DNA of 7,769 bases from Pyrinomonadaceae bacterium (GCA_014379075.1 JACMMN010000016.1:1-7769), one strand, 5' to 3'. Shown: positions 1 through 7,769, counted from the first letter of the stretch. Numbers and translations are program-made. The notes: generated from the sequence alone by a model not told the origin.

Positions 1-591
1 AACGCGGAAGGAAAACTTTGCGTCGATACTGCTCCGGTGATGGACAAAGCATGGGCCGTGCGGGCCGGCCTCGGCTGGATAGGCAAACATTCGAACGTCA
101 TTGCAAAAGAATTCGGCTCGTGGTTTTTTATCGGTGAAATATTACTGAATTTGGAGTTGGAGTACGACACGCAAATCGTCACCGACCATTGCGGCAGTTG
201 TACAGCTTGTCTTGACGCGTGTCCGACGAACGCGATTGTCGAGCCATATGTAGTCGATTCGAGAAAATGCATTTCATACGCGACCATCGAATTGCGAACG
301 CCGGAATTGCCGGAAGAGATAAAGGAAAATCTCAACGGCTGGCTGTACGGCTGCGATATTTGTCAGGACGTTTGCCCCTGGAACCGTTTTGAGATACCTA
401 CCGACGAAATTCACTTTGAGCCCAGAAACGGAGAAACTTCGATCGGCCATGATGCGGTCTTGTCATTCTCGCCTGAAGACTACGCTGAAAGATTTCGTAA
501 AACGGCGGTCAAGCGAGCAAAATTAAATAGCTTACAAAGGAATTCCGAGGCGTTAAAGAACTTTTCGAAGATAACAGGCGACAAAAGATAG
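1..591 (+). CDS. queG: Epoxyqueuosine reductase QueG, C-terminal part (5' end outside window)
   Basis: The reading frame is open from the first base, so the true start lies upstream; 196 residues are visible, roughly the C-terminal half or more of a family usually a little over 300 residues long. QueG is a cytoplasmic cobalamin- and Fe-S-dependent enzyme that reduces epoxyqueuosine to queuosine in the wobble position of GUN-anticodon tRNAs. Visible hallmarks are VDTAPV (fragment residues 8-13; its Asp probably matches the family's proposed general acid), the AWAVRAGLGWIGKHSN block just after it, a ferredoxin-like CxxCxxCxxxCP motif (Cys64, 67, 70, 74), then Cys90 in KCISYATIE, and a second cluster motif GCDICQDVCPWN (Cys118, 121, 125). 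These eight Cys can serve two 4Fe-4S clusters. The protein ends soon after the typical RNSEALKN segment, so there is no HEAT-repeat extension. The nearby GTG at 37 is an internal Val codon, not a start. Identity is strong; only the N-terminus is missing. Confidence 0.94.
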   Translation, partial: NAEGKLCVDTAPVMDKAWAVRAGLGWIGKHSNVIAKEFGSWFFIGEILLNLELEYDTQIVTDHCGSCTACLDACPTNAIVEPYVVDSRKCISYATIELRTPELPEEIKENLNGWLYGCDICQDVCPWNRFEIPTDEIHFEPRNGETSIGHDAVLSFSPEDYAERFRKTAVKRAKLNSLQRNSEALKNFSKITGDKR

Positions 592-614
592 GCGCTATGG
601 TTTATTCTGGATAC

Positions 615-644
615 TTTAAACTCCGCGCTTAAGTACATTATACT
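615..644 (+). promoter_or_regulatory. Putative sigma70-like promoter of acs
   Basis: A -10-like TATACT lies at 639-644, and a weak -35-like TTTAAA (4 of 6 matches to TTGACA) lies at 615-620 with an 18-base spacer. Transcription would be expected to start near 651, two bases before the acs ATG at 653. There is no purine-rich Shine-Dalgarno sequence before that ATG, so the mRNA may be leaderless or nearly so. The -10 is good and the -35 is poor. Confidence 0.5.
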
Positions 645-652
645 CAACGCAT

Positions 653-2605
<1,953 letters not shown>

Positions 2606-2606
2606 A

Positions 2607-3230
2607 ATGACCAGCAAAATAAATGCCCCAAATCCTACTGAAGAGCTGGCTGAAGCCGGCCGCGAGTTTTACCGCCGTGGTTGGACGCTTGGCACAAGCG
2701 GTAATTTCAGCATGCTGCTCGCGCGCAAGCCTTTGCGCATCTGCGTAACCGCAAGCGGTATCGAGAAAGGAAATTTGGACGAAACCAATTTTCTGGAACT
2801 CGATGACGATGCCGAAATTTTGCAGGGCTTCGGCAAACCATCCGCCGAGACGCTTGTACATTTATCGATCTACCGTTTTGTCGCAAAGGCCCGTTCAATT
2901 TTGCATACGCATTCCGTCTGGGGAACGATCCTGTCCGATGTTTTTTTTGAACAGGGTGGAATAGAGATCGAAGGCTACGAAATGCTCAAAGGGCTTTCCG
3001 GTGTGAAAACCCACGAACACACGGAAAAGGTCCCGATCGTCGAAAATTCGCAGGATTATATTGCCCTGTCGCACGTTATCGAAAATGTGCTGCGCGACAA
3101 TGAAGGCGTTCACGGTATTTATCTTCGCCGTCATGGACTTTACACGTGGGGCGAAACGGTCGCCGAAGCAAGGCGGCACGTCGAGATATTCGAGTTTTTG
3201 TTTGAGGTTTTAGGAAGAAGGTTGAAATAA
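2607..3230 (+). CDS. mtnB: Methylthioribulose-1-phosphate dehydratase
   Basis: A 207-residue class II aldolase-fold enzyme of the methionine salvage pathway. It dehydrates 5-methylthioribulose-1-phosphate to 2,3-diketo-5-methylthiopentyl-1-phosphate in the cytoplasm. Family features are WTLGTSGNFS (26-35), VTASGIEKG (47-55), the GKPSAET segment (76-82), LHTHSVWGT with zinc ligands His100 and His102, the EMLKG segment whose Glu125 probably matches the catalytic Glu of human APIP, and LRRHGLYTWG with the third zinc ligand His176. Length is standard. The ATG at 2607 is preferred over an in-frame upstream start at 2559, because the longer form would add 16 unrelated residues that are simply acs coding sequence read in another frame. 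The acs stop (2603-2605) is separated by one base, and AGGA at 2592-2595 lies within acs, so translational coupling to acs is likely. Ribulose- or fuculose-phosphate aldolase is the alternative, but the mtnD and mtnC neighbours favour MtnB. Confidence 0.94.
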   Translation: MTSKINAPNPTEELAEAGREFYRRGWTLGTSGNFSMLLARKPLRICVTASGIEKGNLDETNFLELDDDAEILQGFGKPSAETLVHLSIYRFVAKARSILHTHSVWGTILSDVFFEQGGIEIEGYEMLKGLSGVKTHEHTEKVPIVENSQDYIALSHVIENVLRDNEGVHGIYLRRHGLYTWGETVAEARRHVEIFEFLFEVLGRRLK

Positions 3231-3233
3231 TAT

Positions 3234-3791
3234 ATGGCGGTCGTAAGTGTTCCGGATAAAAATCTGACTTTGAAGGATAAGGAAGAAATAGTGTCGTTTC
3301 TAGCCGGAATTGGCATTGATTACAACCATTGGGACAACTTGAAGGAGATTTCTTCCGACGCAACCGACGAAGAGATTTTGACCGGTTATTCCGACGAGAT
3401 CGAGAAACTAAAAACGTCCGGCGGCTACGTAACTGCGGACGTTATCAACATCGTGCCGACAACGCCGAATCTTGATGCGATGCTCGGCAAATTCAATAAA
3501 GAACATTGGCACGACGAGGATGAGGTACGTTTTATCGTCAAAGGCCGCGGACTATTTCATATCGCTCCGTCGGATGGCGACGTTGTTTCCATCGAAATGG
3601 AAGCCGGCGATTTGATTCGTGTGCCGAAAGGAACGCGGCACTGGTTCAATCTCTGCGGTGACCGGACGGTGCGGGCGATCCGTCTTTTTCAGGACGTTTC
3701 GGGCTGGACGCCGCAATATACGGAAAGCGGCGTGGACGGCAATTACCAGCCGTTATGTTTTGGCCCAAGTTATATTCCTCATAATCGTTGA
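3234..3791 (+). CDS. mtnD: Acireductone dioxygenase (ARD/ARD')
   Basis: A 185-residue cupin enzyme of methionine salvage. With iron it oxidises acireductone (1,2-dihydroxy-3-keto-5-methylthiopentene) to 2-keto-4-methylthiobutyrate and formate; with nickel, family members instead make methylthiopropionate, CO and formate. The metal site is clear: HWHDEDEVR supplies His91, His93 and Glu97, and GTRHWF supplies His136, the standard 3-His/1-Glu set. Residues around 90-150 form the cupin barrel (FIVKGRGLFHI, EAGDLIRVPKG), and the C-terminal FGPSYIP is typical. Length matches the family. The start follows the mtnB stop by three bases; a purine-rich AGGAAGAAGG at 3212-3221 inside mtnB can act as ribosome binding site although its spacing is long. 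Probably co-transcribed with acs and mtnB. The sequence does not reveal which metal is used in vivo. Confidence 0.96.
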   Translation: MAVVSVPDKNLTLKDKEEIVSFLAGIGIDYNHWDNLKEISSDATDEEILTGYSDEIEKLKTSGGYVTADVINIVPTTPNLDAMLGKFNKEHWHDEDEVRFIVKGRGLFHIAPSDGDVVSIEMEAGDLIRVPKGTRHWFNLCGDRTVRAIRLFQDVSGWTPQYTESGVDGNYQPLCFGPSYIPHNR

Positions 3792-3853
3792 GAAATGGCT
3801 GCAAAAAACCATCAATAGCATCTTCTTTTCGGCGGTTTTGCAACTAGATTGTA

Positions 3854-3859
3854 TTGACA
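3854..3859 (+). promoter_or_regulatory. Perfect -35-like TTGACA without a convincing -10
   Basis: TTGACA matches the -35 consensus exactly, but the sequence 16 to 19 bases downstream (around 3876-3885) has only poor -10 candidates such as GATAGG. If it is used, the transcript would start near 3890 and carry the inverted repeat at 3899-3971 in a roughly 140-base leader of mtnC. It may be a chance match. Confidence 0.2.
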
Positions 3860-3898
3860 TATCGAATTCCGGGCAGCGATAGGTGATCTCTGTCTTTA

Positions 3899-3971
3899 TT
3901 TTTCTTCTTTCGCGTATTTCGTGGATAACGGTTTTAAGAATTTTTCCACGAAATACCCGAAAGAGGAAAAA
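3899..3971. repeat. 27-base-arm inverted repeat between mtnD and mtnC
   Basis: The left arm (3899-3925) and right arm (3945-3971) are reverse complements at 25 of 27 positions, separated by a 19-base AT-rich spacer (3926-3944). The inner 12 bases (GTATTTCGTGGA at 3914-3925 with 3945-3956) pair perfectly. The exceptions are T3905/G3965, which would be a G-U pair in RNA, and C3913/C3957. The right arm also has a short-period texture: CGAA recurs at 3949, 3958 and, beyond the arm, 3977. On neither strand is the hairpin followed by a clean T-run, so it is not a textbook intrinsic terminator. It may be a dispersed palindromic repeat, an mRNA-stabilising or attenuating hairpin, or a transcription barrier separating acs-mtnB-mtnD from mtnC. 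The structure is certain; its function is not. Confidence 0.85.
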
Positions 3972-4012
3972 ATCTTCGAATACGGGAATCACAGCCACTC
4001 TCATTTAATATC

Positions 4013-4018
4013 TATACA
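4013..4018 (+). promoter_or_regulatory. Possible -10 box for mtnC
   Basis: TATACA lies 14 bases before the mtnC ATG, which would give a leader of about 8 bases. No acceptable -35 is found 16 to 18 bases upstream, and there is no Shine-Dalgarno sequence before mtnC. The call rests on the AT-rich context and the resemblance to the short-leader pattern of acs and msrA. Confidence 0.3.
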
Positions 4019-4032
4019 ACCTGATTTGTTCT

Positions 4033-4740
4033 ATGCAAGCAATTCTTCTCGACATCGAAGGCACGACCACGCCGATTGATTTCGTTCATAAGGTTTTGTT
4101 TCCCTTTGCCAGAAATAAGGTCCGTGAGTTTGTGCGTTCACACAGTTTGGAAATTCAACCGGAGATCGCACAGCTTCGCGGCGAACACGCCGAGGATTAC
4201 AAAAATGGCGATTACCGCGAAATCTTCGATGAAAGCTACGACGTTTCGGTGAGCGCTTACCTGCGATTTTTGATCGACATCGACCGTAAGTCTACGCCGC
4301 TAAAATCCATTCAAGGCAAGATATGGCAAACGGGCTATGAATCCGGCGAACTTGTTTCCCAGGTTTTCGATGATGTCCCTATCGCTTTCGAACGTTGGAG
4401 CAATGCCGGCAAACTGGTCGCGATCTATTCGTCGGGTAGTATTCTCGCCCAGCAATTGATATTCAAATATTCCAATCATGGAGATCTAACACGTTGGATC
4501 GCGCAATATTTCGATACCGGCATCGGACATAAGCGCGAAACCGACAGTTATCGAAATATTTCGGATACATTGGAACTAAAGTCTGAAGACATCGTTTTTG
4601 TTTCCGACATAGCCGAAGAACTGGACGCCGCTCGAGACGCGGGCATTCGCACCGCACTAATAATTAGGAAAGGAAATGCGGAGTTCGATGGCGAACCAGG
4701 CCACAGACGAATTGTAAGCTTTGATGAATTAGGGGTTTGA
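4033..4740 (+). CDS. mtnC: Enolase-phosphatase E1 (2,3-diketo-5-methylthiopentyl-1-phosphate enolase/phosphatase)
   Basis: A 235-residue HAD-superfamily enzyme that enolises the MtnB product and then removes its phosphate, giving the acireductone used by MtnD. HAD motif I is LLDIEGTTTPIDFV with nucleophile Asp7 and Glu9, the DxE variant typical of this family. Motif II is IYSSGS (131-136, Ser133 and Ser134), motif III is Lys167 in GHKRETDSY, and motif IV is VFVSDIAEELDAA (188-200) with Asp192. The helical cap insert lies at about 20-100. Length is standard. The ATG at 4033 gives the expected N-terminus immediately before motif I, so no earlier start is needed. It lies 241 bases after mtnD on the same strand and is separated by a large inverted repeat, so it may be transcribed from its own promoter. 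It converges on the zinc-finger gene with 15 bases between stop codons and no obvious terminator there. Confidence 0.95.
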   Translation: MQAILLDIEGTTTPIDFVHKVLFPFARNKVREFVRSHSLEIQPEIAQLRGEHAEDYKNGDYREIFDESYDVSVSAYLRFLIDIDRKSTPLKSIQGKIWQTGYESGELVSQVFDDVPIAFERWSNAGKLVAIYSSGSILAQQLIFKYSNHGDLTRWIAQYFDTGIGHKRETDSYRNISDTLELKSEDIVFVSDIAEELDAARDAGIRTALIIRKGNAEFDGEPGHRRIVSFDELGV

Positions 4741-4755
4741 TCTGGCTTGCATTCT

Positions 4756-5091
4756 TTATACTTCAAAATACAGATGATAATGGTTAGCGCATCCAGGGTT
4801 GAACGCTCTATGGCACGCAGGACAGGCCGAACCGCAATCAAAATATTCCGATATCGCAAGCTGATACCCGCATCCTCCGCAAAGGATAGCCAATGCATCC
4901 GATTCAACCTTCGACCAAACTTTGGACACATGATCCGCAACCGCACCATGACATTCAAAACACGGGAACCAAAGTCCGCAGCATTTTAGTTTGATCGCGA
5001 TTATATCCGATTCGCCATGCCAATGGTCACAACGTGTTTCGGGGTCGATCCCGAGTCCGTGAACTTCTTCTTTATGAATTTGCCGCATCAT
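4756..5091 (-). CDS. CHY-type zinc-finger protein
   Basis: A 111-residue cytoplasmic protein on the minus strand with no signal peptide, almost entirely one CHY zinc-finger domain. The pattern includes HGLGIDPETRCDHWH (11-25), CC (37-38), FPCFECH (42-48), His54, ILCGGCGYQL (69-78), Cys86, CPACHRAFNPGC (90-101) and a closing HYHLYFE (104-110). This gives about ten Cys plus several His arranged as paired metal-binding knuckles, enough for two or three zinc ions. Length fits the bacterial stand-alone form. The family includes the C-terminal part of yeast Hot13, a mitochondrial protein linked to zinc and redox handling of Mia40, and plant or animal RING proteins. The molecular role of the bacterial form is not established, so I assign none. 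Two adjacent ATG codons (5091 and 5088) are possible starts. It is divergent from msrA, with 85 bases between the starts. Confidence 0.9.
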   Translation of the reverse strand: MMRQIHKEEVHGLGIDPETRCDHWHGESDIIAIKLKCCGLWFPCFECHGAVADHVSKVWSKVESDALAILCGGCGYQLAISEYFDCGSACPACHRAFNPGCANHYHLYFEV

Positions 5092-5099
5092 GCGTTCAC

Positions 5100-5127
5100 T
5101 CTATAAGCCACAAGGGAGTTGAGTCAA
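5100..5127 (-). promoter_or_regulatory. Putative promoter of the CHY zinc-finger gene
   Basis: Read on the minus strand, TTGACT (5127-5122, 5 of 6 to consensus) is followed after 16 bases by TATAGA (5105-5100, 4 of 6). The predicted transcription start near 5093 falls within two bases of the ATG at 5091, and no Shine-Dalgarno sequence is present, again suggesting a leaderless message. Confidence 0.5.
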
Positions 5128-5141
5128 AGCATGGGAAACGG

Positions 5142-5170
5142 TTGGGAGATAAAGTCGCCTTTGATACAAT
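5142..5170 (+). promoter_or_regulatory. Putative promoter of msrA
   Basis: TTGGGA (5142-5147, 4 of 6) and TACAAT (5165-5170, 5 of 6) are separated by the ideal 17 bases. The expected start point, about seven bases after the -10, coincides with the A of the msrA ATG at 5177. There is no Shine-Dalgarno sequence. The -35 lies only 14 bases from the -35 of the divergent zinc-finger promoter, so one bound regulator could affect both. Confidence 0.6.
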
Positions 5171-5176
5171 ATTGGC

Positions 5177-5716
5177 ATGATGAATTTAGAAACAGCAACA
5201 CTTGCGGCCGGGTGCTTTTGGTGTGTCGAGGCCGTATTTGACGATCTGAAAGGCGTCGAGGATGTCGTGTCAGGATATTCGGGCGGTCATACGGAAAATC
5301 CGACGTACAAAGAAGTTTGTTCGGAGACGACCGGACACGCCGAAGTGATTCAAATACGGTTCGACCCCGCCGAATTGTCATTTAACGACTTATTACGAGT
5401 ATATTTCACCGTTCACGACCCGACCACTCTGAACCGCCAGGGCGGCGATATCGGGACATCGTACCGGTCGGCGATCTTCTATCATTCTGACGAGCAAAAA
5501 CGTATTGCCCAGGAAGTGATAGATGAGATCACCAAAGAAGGCATCTATGACAATCCTATTGTTACCGAAGTAACCGAATTCGATAAATTCTATCCTGCCG
5601 AGGATTATCACCAGGAATACTTCGCCAATAATCCCAATCAGCCCTACTGCGCCGCCGTCGTGGCCCCGAAAGTCGCAAAGTTCCGCCAGAAATTTGTGAA
5701 TCGCTTGAAAGGTTAA
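5177..5716 (+). CDS. msrA: Peptide-methionine (S)-S-oxide reductase MsrA
   Basis: A 179-residue cytoplasmic enzyme that reduces the S-epimer of methionine sulfoxide, free or in proteins, using thioredoxin. The signature AAGCFWCVEAVF (10-21) contains catalytic Cys13, and Cys16 three residues later. Other family blocks are VSGYSGGHTENPTYKEVCSETTGHAE (31-56, including the conserved Glu56), HDPTTLNRQGGDIGTSYRSAIFY (80-102) and DYHQEYFANNPNQPYC (143-158). Cys158 near the C-terminus is a good candidate resolving Cys. Length is normal for a single-domain MsrA; no MsrB domain is fused or adjacent. Either ATG of the ATGATG at 5177-5182 could be used, and the promoter position favours the first. There is no signal peptide, so it is a cytosolic repair enzyme. 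It is likely monocistronic, because the next gene starts 185 bases downstream with its own candidate promoter. Confidence 0.98.
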   Translation: MMNLETATLAAGCFWCVEAVFDDLKGVEDVVSGYSGGHTENPTYKEVCSETTGHAEVIQIRFDPAELSFNDLLRVYFTVHDPTTLNRQGGDIGTSYRSAIFYHSDEQKRIAQEVIDEITKEGIYDNPIVTEVTEFDKFYPAEDYHQEYFANNPNQPYCAAVVAPKVAKFRQKFVNRLKG

Positions 5717-5727
5717 ATTAGGAGCGA

Positions 5728-5740
5728 AGCCGCATCGGCT
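5728..5740 (+). other. Small GC hairpin after msrA
   Basis: AGCCG and CGGCT flank a three-base loop, starting 12 bases after the msrA stop. No T-run follows, so it is at best a weak RNA 3'-end or pausing structure. Confidence 0.2.
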
Positions 5741-5752
5741 GCCGGTAATTGC

Positions 5753-5781
5753 TTGACGGTGTTGAAACTGTTTGGTAAGAT
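5753..5781 (+). promoter_or_regulatory. Putative promoter of the exported protein gene
   Basis: TTGACG (5753-5758, 5 of 6) and TAAGAT (5776-5781, 4 of 6) are separated by 17 bases. Transcription would begin near 5788, leaving an untranslated leader of about 114 bases before the ATG at 5902. The leader contains a small inverted repeat TCGAAT/ATTCGA (5793-5798 with 5807-5812) and AAGG at 5885-5888 as the only SD-like element. Confidence 0.45.
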
Positions 5782-5901
5782 TCCGATGTCTCTCGAATAT
5801 CCCAACATTCGATTTACTCCTACGTTCAAATGCTCATCGATTGAATCTCTAGGACTCAACTTTTCTAAAACTGCGTCTTTTTGTAAGGCCTGCGTTACTT
5901 T

Positions 5902-7769
5902 ATGACTATTAAAATACTGCGTAAGAGGCGCGGAGCCATCGTGCTCACCTCTATCACAATCGCCATTCTATTCCTCACCGTATTTTTCCAACCGGCTTTT
6001 TTTAAGACCGACGCGTTTGCCGGGACGATCACTGGCCGGGCCTTTCAGGATTTCAATTCAAACGGAACCTTTGAGAACACCGGCGGGACGGACGCAGTCC
6101 CCACGGCGGTCGACATCGGCGTGGCTAGTGTAACAGTTTCTGCATACGACGCGGCAGGCGTACTGCGCGGATCCGCAGCAACCATCGCCAACGGGACGTT
6201 TTCCCTTACTGCTACCGGAACCGGGCCGTACCGTTTAGAGTTTACAAATATTCCGGCCGGTTACATTCCTTCGGCTCGAAGCACAGATTCGGTCTCTGGC
6301 GGATCGGCTTCTGATGCGGGATCCACGGTGCAGTTCCTCGCCGACGGCATAACAGCGAACGTAAATCTCGCCCTCGTACGCGCTCAAGATCACTGTCAGG
6401 ATAATCCCTCACTTTGCTCGCAGCTATACGGCGTCGGCTCGGCAAATCAGCCTGAAGCACTTTTCACTATTCCATACACGGCCGGAAGCACGCGGATAAC
6501 TGGAGGTAACGGAACGGATTTCACCTCGCCGGGAAATACCTCACTTGCGACAACTGATCAGATCGGTACGACATTCGGCCTGGCTTACAACAGAAATGAC
6601 CGGATCGTCTATACATCCGCCTTCATGAAAAAGCACGCGAAATTCGGTTCTACGATTGCTGGAGCGACGGGCGGCACCGGGGCAATATATGCGTATAACC
6701 GAAATACCAGCGTACTCTCCGAATATGTAAATCTTAATACGGTATTCGGCGCAAACACCGCGGGAGCCAATCCGCACAATGTCGCGGATTACAATACCGA
6801 CAACGGTCAAACCACATGGGACGCGGTCGGCAAAACGGCTCTTGGCGGTATGGCGATCTCGGATGATATGGCTAACCTTTTTGTGATGAACCTGGCTGAC
6901 CGCAGACTTTATCGCATTCCAACCAGCGGAGCTCTAACCACCGTGACAATACAATCGGCTGCATTTCCGCTTGCAATGCCCAATTGTGCAAACGCCAGTG
7001 ACGTGCGCCCGTTCGCGGTTACGTATTACGAAGGCCAGATATATGTCGGAGCGATATGCTCGGGCGATGTCACTAACCTTCCCGGTGATTTGCGGATGTA
7101 CGTTTATCAGGTCAATCCGGCGACGCTGGCCTTCGGCGCAGCCCCGGTTTTCAATCAATTGCTAAATTACAACCGCAACCAGGTCGATCCCGGAGTTGCG
7201 GCGGAGTGGTTGGCATGGCAGGGGACCTTCACGTCATTGACAGCTTCGGGAATTATAATTTACCCCCAGCCAATGCTGACCGATATCGATTTCGACCGCG
7301 GAAATATGATCCTGTCTTTGAGAGACCGGATGGGCGATCAAACAGGCTACAACAACGCCAGCAATCCCGCCAACGCTGCCGACCTCCGCAAGGGGATCAC
7401 GGCAGGGGAAATTCTGCGGGCATGCGGCAGTCCCGCCTTGGGCTGGACATTGGAAAGCAACGGACGCTGTGCCACTATTGGTTCCGCTCCTCAAAATAGC
7501 GGTGAAGGCCCCGGCAACGGCGAATACTATTATCAGGACAGCTATCATCCGGACGGAAATCCTCATGACGAGGTAGGCAACGGGGCCGCCTTGCAACTTC
7601 CGGGACACAATGTAATGGTGGCGACCATTTTCGATCCCGTTTATGTGCCCCTTGACAATATATTCGATTCGGGCGGCTTTCGCTGGTTCGTAAACGGAAC
7701 GGGTGCTCAAAACCGCGGTTATCTGGCATATGCAACGGGTGATTTTGGAAAGGCGAACGGAATGGGCAA
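5902..7769 (+). CDS. Large exported protein with SdrD-B-like N-terminal domain (3' end outside window)
   Basis: The frame stays open from the ATG at 5902 to the window edge, giving 622 residues with no stop. An in-frame TAA at 5884 lies just upstream and this is the first ATG after it. The N-terminus is an export signal: basic RKRR at 7-10, a hydrophobic stretch at about 12-34, then a likely signal-peptidase-I site after DAFA (Ala40). Residues about 41-125 look like an SdrD-B/Cna-B-type beta-sandwich, opening GTITGRAFQDFNSNG with a D-x-N-x-N-G calcium-type loop. Residues about 225-480 resemble irregular beta-propeller blades (GLAYNRNDRIVY, GAIYAYNR, GGMAISDDMANLFVMN, RLYRIP). Six Cys occur in three neighbouring pairs (165/172, 362/386, 508/523), fitting disulfides outside the cytoplasm. 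The protein is rich in Gly, Ala, Thr and Asn. It is probably secreted or surface-attached, but any anchor or sorting domain would be beyond the edge. Function unknown; adhesin or extracellular matrix-like roles are guesses. Confidence 0.87.
   Translation, partial: MTIKILRKRRGAIVLTSITIAILFLTVFFQPAFFKTDAFAGTITGRAFQDFNSNGTFENTGGTDAVPTAVDIGVASVTVSAYDAAGVLRGSAATIANGTFSLTATGTGPYRLEFTNIPAGYIPSARSTDSVSGGSASDAGSTVQFLADGITANVNLALVRAQDHCQDNPSLCSQLYGVGSANQPEALFTIPYTAGSTRITGGNGTDFTSPGNTSLATTDQIGTTFGLAYNRNDRIVYTSAFMKKHAKFGSTIAGATGGTGAIYAYNRNTSVLSEYVNLNTVFGANTAGANPHNVADYNTDNGQTTWDAVGKTALGGMAISDDMANLFVMNLADRRLYRIPTSGALTTVTIQSAAFPLAMPNCANASDVRPFAVTYYEGQIYVGAICSGDVTNLPGDLRMYVYQVNPATLAFGAAPVFNQLLNYNRNQVDPGVAAEWLAWQGTFTSLTASGIIIYPQPMLTDIDFDRGNMILSLRDRMGDQTGYNNASNPANAADLRKGITAGEILRACGSPALGWTLESNGRCATIGSAPQNSGEGPGNGEYYYQDSYHPDGNPHDEVGNGAALQLPGHNVMVATIFDPVYVPLDNIFDSGGFRWFVNGTGAQNRGYLAYATGDFGKANGMG

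Noticed and set aside
37..39. GTG as start of the first gene
   Set aside because: The frame is open to base 1, and the conserved VDTAP motif lies upstream of and across this codon, so it is internal to queG.
3800..3842. Terminator hairpin after mtnD (TGCAAAA with TTTTGCA)
   Set aside because: The arms are only seven AT-rich bases with a 29-base loop and no T-run afterwards.
3792..4032. SAM or other riboswitch upstream of mtnC
   Set aside because: Apart from the long inverted repeat I could not find the multi-helix layout or conserved core of a SAM-type riboswitch.
4747..4989. Plus-strand 80-residue open frame over the zinc-finger gene
   Set aside because: The minus-strand frame carries the full CHY Cys/His pattern; the plus-strand product has no recognisable features.
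7234..7710. Minus-strand 158-residue open frame near the right edge
   Set aside because: It is opposite the exported-protein frame, which has a signal peptide and coherent composition; the antisense translation shows no family features.

Overview
This window is an ordinary bacterial chromosomal stretch with densely packed genes. There is no mobile element, CRISPR array, tRNA or rRNA that I can see. Base composition is near balanced and codon use looks similar from gene to gene. The gene content and protein style loosely suggest Acidobacteriota (Blastocatellia-like), but that is an impression and no marker gene here proves it.

Layout: (1) 1-591 is the C-terminal part of queG, epoxyqueuosine reductase, entering from the left edge. 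(2) 653-3791 is a tight same-strand run: acs (acetyl-CoA synthetase), mtnB (methylthioribulose-1-phosphate dehydratase) and mtnD (acireductone dioxygenase), with gaps of 1 and 3 bases. (3) 3792-4032 is a 241-base intergenic region with a striking 27-base-arm inverted repeat at 3899-3971. (4) 4033-4740 is mtnC (enolase-phosphatase E1). (5) 4756-5091, minus strand, is a small CHY-type zinc-finger protein convergent with mtnC. (6) 5177-5716 is msrA, divergent from the zinc-finger gene across an 85-base promoter region. (7) 5902 to the right edge is the first 622 residues of a large exported protein with a signal peptide, an SdrD-B-like domain and a probable beta-propeller-like region. It has no stop codon before the window ends.

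How the genes work together: MtnB, MtnC and MtnD catalyse three consecutive steps of the methionine salvage pathway. They turn methylthioribulose-1-phosphate into 2-keto-4-methylthiobutyrate plus formate. The upstream genes (MTA nucleosidase or phosphorylase, mtnK, mtnA) and the final transaminase are not in the window. Acs is physically coupled to mtnB, which would tie acetate activation to sulfur salvage. MsrA repairs methionine sulfoxide and sits divergently from a Cys/His-rich zinc protein, giving a second, redox-flavoured methionine theme.

The most interesting regulatory pattern is that acs, the zinc-finger gene and msrA each have a sigma70-like -10 box only 6 to 8 bases before the ATG and no Shine-Dalgarno sequence. 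This predicts leaderless mRNAs. The genes inside the operon (mtnB, mtnD) instead have purine-rich SD-like sequences. I found no convincing new multi-gene system. The best leads are the leaderless pattern, the inverted repeat inside the mtn locus, the acs-mtnB coupling and the unclassified exported protein.
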